Below are positions 60,347 to 64,000 of a DNA stretch of 64,000 nucleotides, one piece after another. Every line of letters starts with the position of its first letter. Positions within the stretch are counted from its first letter, which is position 1. The DNA is from an archaeon (lineage in GTDB: Archaea > Nanobdellota > Nanobdellia > Pacearchaeales > GW2011-AR1), in contig JAIORZ010000011.1 in the NCBI GenBank assembly GCA_021107855.1, positions 263,686-327,685 of the forward strand, read 5' to 3'. Below the pieces are notes generated by a model. The model did no database searches, was not told where the DNA came from, and was given only the letters and a program-made list of their open reading frames with translations. The position numbers and the translations under genes were made by a program.

Positions 60347-63048
60347 AATTTAATTTAAAAACTGGGTTACTAATTGGTATGATAATTTTATTTTCTGGGC
60401 TTGTATTTGCTGATATTAATGATACTTTTGAAAATGAATCCGAGGAAGTTGAAGTTGTTTTGAATGAGACGATTAAAATTAATGAAAGTTTTTTGGAGTT
60501 AAATGAGAGTATAGAGGAAATAATTAATGAGAGTGAAAACTCTTCTGAGGATGATACGAATGTTTCTGAGGTTGTGAGTCCAAATAAAACTACGACTAAT
60601 GGAAGTGTTGTTGATTTAGGTAAGGTTGTAGATGTCGGGGTTATTTTTACTTTGCTTGAATTTGTTAAAGATTCTTTTGATTTCGCCTTGAATGGAATAT
60701 TAAAAGTTTCTGCTAGGCTTATTTCTGAAAATAAAACTCCTATTGCTGACCAAGAGATTAGTTTTTTTAAGAATGATGTATATGTTGAGTCTGGAATTAC
60801 GGATTCGGATGGGTATACCTATGTTGAAATTAATTCTTCAAATTGTGAAAATACGAGTTGTATTTTAAGAGCAGAATTTAATGGTTCTGTAAATTTAAGT
60901 TCTAGTTTTGCTACCTATGTTTTAGATTTGAGTTCTGATGATGAAAATGTCGAGTCGAATGAAACGAATGTTAGTGAGGAAATTATTCTTGATGATTTGA
61001 TGATTTTTGAAAGAGCAGAATTTTCGGATACTTATTATTTAGGTAATGGGAAATATAAGGCTGTGATTTATAGTGAGGCTGTTAATATGTTGGATTCTAA
61101 TGGGGAATATAAGCCATATGAAGAGGTGACCGATTTTAATTTTGATGGGGACAGTCTTATTTTAGAATGGAACAATAAGTCAGTTGAGATGCATTTGTAT
61201 ACTAAGGATTCTAGCGATGAGAAAGATGAATTTAAGGAAAAGGATTTAGTTGAAAAGGACAAATTAAATTTTATGACTAAGATTGAGAAGAAAAGAGGGA
61301 GTTATTATTTTGACCATACTTTAGACGAAGCTAATCAGCCGAAAAAACTTGGTTATGATATTAAAACTAAGAATGTTAAGTGTATTGCGGAAGGGAGAGC
61401 TCTTATTTGTGATGAGCAGAGAATTGATTTTGAAGAAGCGTTTGTAAAGCAGGGAATTAATGTTAGTGTGTCTAAAAACAATGTTGAATTTGAAGGAGAT
61501 AATTTGAGTTATATTGATCCAGAGATTGGATTAAATAGAGATTCATTCATTCCATTAAGAGCTCGTTGTAATCAGGATACTGAGATAGGAGGCAGTGAAC
61601 AATATGTTGGAACTTTACAGACTGCTGCTGGATATGAAAGAAGATTAGTGGAAATTTATGATACTTCGACAATTCCTGATGATGCTGTTGTCGACGAGGT
61701 GAAGGCAAATGGTTCATTTGGACAAGTAAATGATTGGGATTGTGTTGGACAGGTTTCTGTGAGATTTAAAAAGATGGATTTTGACGATGCTGATCCGGAG
61801 TGGTACGGGAATGATGTTTCTGATGCGAATGCTGTTTGGAGTGCGATGTCCAGTCATGGTGAATACACTTATATAAATGGCATAGGAGACGAAGACGATA
61901 ATTCTAATTTTAATGTTGATTTAGGTATTGCAGCAGTCTGGAAATTAGAAGAATTACTTTCTACAGACGAATCTTTTGTGCTTGGATTTGCTGGAAATCC
62001 AAGTTATAGCACTTGTGATGATAAGAGATGTGATGTTGAGATTACTTCTAGAAATTTAATTGTTACATATACTGCATATCCTCTAAACGCTTCTATTAGC
62101 GTAGGAGACTACCCCGCATGGAATTATTCTGGAAGATTAGATGAAGATATCGAGGCGGATATCAGTGATGCTATTAATTCTTATTTGGCGGATTGTACTG
62201 CTGACGATCTTGGGTATTGTGACGTTCCTGTTTCATTTACTTCTGAGAGTGCTGGAATAATTAACGTAAGTGGTCCCGAGGTTTATTTTGATGTTTCTAA
62301 ATATATATGGAATTCTACTGGGCTGTTTAGTGAAGGTGCTTTCTTGAGAATCCTTGCTAGTGATGGACTTGGGAATAGTAGTTGGACTGTTGTTGAGATA
62401 TTTAGAGAAGTTGCTAGACCATTTGTTAAGATATTTTCTCCCGAAGATAATTATATCGATGTCGACGGAATTGTAGATTTGTCTTGTTATGTCAATGATA
62501 CTTTGGGAATTTTGAACGTGAGTCTTTATGGGGATTTTAATGGAAGCTGGGGGATTAATGGAAGTCAAGATTTTAATAATACTGAAGGGACTGTTAGTTT
62601 TAACAGGGTTCTAAATAATGGAGAATATAGTTGGGCATGTGGAGTCTATGATAATCAGGGACTCTCAAATATTTCGGCTAATTTTAGTTTGAATGTTAAT
62701 ACGAGTCTCCCTCTCTTCGAATTTAGAGGAAATGGTAGTGAAGTTGTTGCGGCGTTTCTGGGAAATGGTGGTTTAAATTTGAAGGGGGATTGTTCGATTT
62801 CTGCTAATTGTACTGCACCTCAAAATTCTTTAATATTTCAAGATACGAGTAACACAACAGTTGCTTATATTGATTCTGATGGAAATATTTGCTTAGAATC
62901 GGGAAGCTGTAATGATAACCAAACCAGTTGTAATCCTAGTGAAGATGCATTTATTATCCAGGATGGCTTGGGCTTGAATTTAAGTTATGTTGATTTTAGT
63001 GGGGAGATGTGTTTGACGGGGGAATTAAATGAGGAGATTTATGCTTGA
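60343..63048 (+). CDS. large secreted surface protein, Asn/Ser-rich
   Basis: 901 aa with a signal peptide (about 1-22), a Glu-rich linker, then beta-rich domains with repeated Asn-X-Ser/Thr motifs and paired cysteines (CVGQ, CDDKRCDVE, CTAD...CDV). A C-terminal Cys-containing module (CSISANCTAPQN, CLESGSC) resembles that of other proteins in this series. Its stop overlaps the next start by one base. Function unknown; adhesion or envelope. Confidence 0.68.
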   Translation: MKFNLKTGLLIGMIILFSGLVFADINDTFENESEEVEVVLNETIKINESFLELNESIEEIINESENSSEDDTNVSEVVSPNKTTTNGSVVDLGKVVDVGVIFTLLEFVKDSFDFALNGILKVSARLISENKTPIADQEISFFKNDVYVESGITDSDGYTYVEINSSNCENTSCILRAEFNGSVNLSSSFATYVLDLSSDDENVESNETNVSEEIILDDLMIFERAEFSDTYYLGNGKYKAVIYSEAVNMLDSNGEYKPYEEVTDFNFDGDSLILEWNNKSVEMHLYTKDSSDEKDEFKEKDLVEKDKLNFMTKIEKKRGSYYFDHTLDEANQPKKLGYDIKTKNVKCIAEGRALICDEQRIDFEEAFVKQGINVSVSKNNVEFEGDNLSYIDPEIGLNRDSFIPLRARCNQDTEIGGSEQYVGTLQTAAGYERRLVEIYDTSTIPDDAVVDEVKANGSFGQVNDWDCVGQVSVRFKKMDFDDADPEWYGNDVSDANAVWSAMSSHGEYTYINGIGDEDDNSNFNVDLGIAAVWKLEELLSTDESFVLGFAGNPSYSTCDDKRCDVEITSRNLIVTYTAYPLNASISVGDYPAWNYSGRLDEDIEADISDAINSYLADCTADDLGYCDVPVSFTSESAGIINVSGPEVYFDVSKYIWNSTGLFSEGAFLRILASDGLGNSSWTVVEIFREVARPFVKIFSPEDNYIDVDGIVDLSCYVNDTLGILNVSLYGDFNGSWGINGSQDFNNTEGTVSFNRVLNNGEYSWACGVYDNQGLSNISANFSLNVNTSLPLFEFRGNGSEVVAAFLGNGGLNLKGDCSISANCTAPQNSLIFQDTSNTTVAYIDSDGNICLESGSCNDNQTSCNPSEDAFIIQDGLGLNLSYVDFSGEMCLTGELNEEIYA

Positions 63049-64000
63049 TGAAAGATTTTAAATTTTTTTATAGTAACGTATATAAGAGGGATGATATTGT
63101 TAATGGCAAGATGAGGAGGGATTTCCGTTTTGATAGAGTTTTTGGGATGTTGGTTGTGATTTTGTTTTTGGGAACGGTGAGTGTTTTTGCTGGGAATGTT
63201 TTGGTTAGTGAGGAGGGGATAGTCTCTACTTATTTTTCCAGTAGTGGAAATGCCGGAGTTACGCAGAATGTTAGTTATGAAAATGGAACCAAAGTGTTTG
63301 TTATCGAAGATGGGCTTATTGTTTTTGTCGATGAGAATGTTAGTGAGGGAAATGAAAATGAGTCTAGTTTTCCTTCTAACGGGTTGGTTTCATATTATCC
63401 TTTTGATGAATCTTCTGGGGATGCTCTAGATTCTTTTGGCTCAAATAATGGAACAATTTCAGGTGTTTCCCAGAATCAAGCTGGAAAAATTGGGACTGCT
63501 TATGATTTTACGGATGCAAGTAGTGATAAAATAAATTATGGGACATCTGCTTTTAATTATGCTATTGATGATTCTTACTCGTTCTCATTTTGGATAAAAC
63601 CTAATTTGTCTGTTGATAATTCAGACAAATATATTATTCAAAGAACAATGTCATCGTCGCCATGGAATGGATACAGTTTTTATTATAGAAATCAGACAGA
63701 TACTAAATTGTTTAGTTTTGATATATTAGGAAGTGGCTACCCAACCTATTATTTATCTGTGAGGTGGGATTATGAATTATCAAACTCACAGTGGTATCAT
63801 ATTGTTGTAACTAAGGGGAGTGGTGGTGCAGACACAGATGTTAAATTATATGTTAATGATGTATTGCAAACACAAAATTCAGGAGCAACAACACCCGCAA
63901 GTGGGAGTATGCCTTCAAGTCTAGAATTTGCGATTGGGGGGAGAATGACTACTTCTTCATGGGGTGGGATTTTAGATGAAGTTGGAATTTGGAATAGAAC
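63048..64000 (+). CDS. secreted LamG-domain protein, C-terminus beyond the window
   Basis: Partial, at least 317 codons. The ATG at 63048 shares a base with the previous stop; an in-frame ATG at 63111 would begin nearer the signal peptide (VFGMLVVILFLGTVSVFAG). From about residue 110, LVSYYPFDESSGDALDSFGSNNGTISG, SFSFWIKPNL, WYHIVVTKGSG and GILDEVGIWNR give the LamG/concanavalin-like lectin fold. Such domains bind sugars; it could be an adhesin. Confidence 0.8.
   Translation, partial: MKDFKFFYSNVYKRDDIVNGKMRRDFRFDRVFGMLVVILFLGTVSVFAGNVLVSEEGIVSTYFSSSGNAGVTQNVSYENGTKVFVIEDGLIVFVDENVSEGNENESSFPSNGLVSYYPFDESSGDALDSFGSNNGTISGVSQNQAGKIGTAYDFTDASSDKINYGTSAFNYAIDDSYSFSFWIKPNLSVDNSDKYIIQRTMSSSPWNGYSFYYRNQTDTKLFSFDILGSGYPTYYLSVRWDYELSNSQWYHIVVTKGSGGADTDVKLYVNDVLQTQNSGATTPASGSMPSSLEFAIGGRMTTSSWGGILDEVGIWNR

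Overview
The window looks like a chromosomal segment of a small-genome archaeon, most likely a DPANN lineage of the Pacearchaeota/Woesearchaeota type. This is an inference from gene content: archaeal TadC-type pilus membrane proteins, a HerA-like ATPase, archease, a Trm5-family methyltransferase, archaeal uS10 beside tRNA-Ser, tRNAs without encoded CCA, and many TATA boxes centred 24-28 bp before the start codon. A+T is high. From 1 to about 33 kb the + strand is rich in G and T whichever strand is coding.

Layout. 1-4.3 kb: two paralogous secreted proteins, an RRM RNA-binding protein and an amino-acid permease, all on the minus strand. 4.4-9.6 kb: an SNF2 helicase and a cysteine-cluster protein separated by a compositionally different serine-proteinase gene. 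9.7-14.9 kb: a Tad/archaellum-like pair of membrane platform proteins, a minor-pilin-like protein, a HerA ATPase and a Cys-rich secreted protein. 14.9-31.7 kb: mostly housekeeping genes (Trm5, rubrerythrin, archease, a GlcD/GlcF-like pair, thioredoxin-CcdA, a DinG/XPD-type helicase, an ABC exporter, tRNA-Ser, uS10, nuclease, PAP2, MscS, a sigma-region-4-like protein, U32).

31.8-52.9 kb is an accessory island. It begins at tRNA-Asp with a tyrosine recombinase. It then carries a Shedu-like nuclease, a Gabija pair (GajA OLD/TOPRIM plus GajB UvrD-like helicase), an orphan adenine/cytosine methyltransferase, a minimal type IV secretion/DNA-transfer module (VirB2-, VirB6- and VirB4-like, the last fused to PrgI-like and nuclease-like domains), and a run of eight minus-strand genes. 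That run is HAD phosphatase, TyrRS-like protein, B12-radical SAM enzyme and nucleoside deoxyribosyltransferase-like protein, then a DUF2779 nuclease, an EVE-domain protein and type III Mod and Res. Most joints in it overlap by 4 bp. C exceeds G on the + strand over most of this island, the reverse of both flanks.

53.4-64 kb is a same-strand operon of very large secreted or surface proteins (lipase-like, glycine-rich, CARDB, LamG domains) that runs off the right edge.

The strongest candidates for undescribed biology are the TyrRS-like/B12-radical-SAM/deoxyribosyltransferase-like/HAD operon, the VirB4-nuclease DNA-transfer module, the compound type III RM operon with EVE and DUF2779, and a set of intergenic hairpins whose long arms include the end of the upstream gene.
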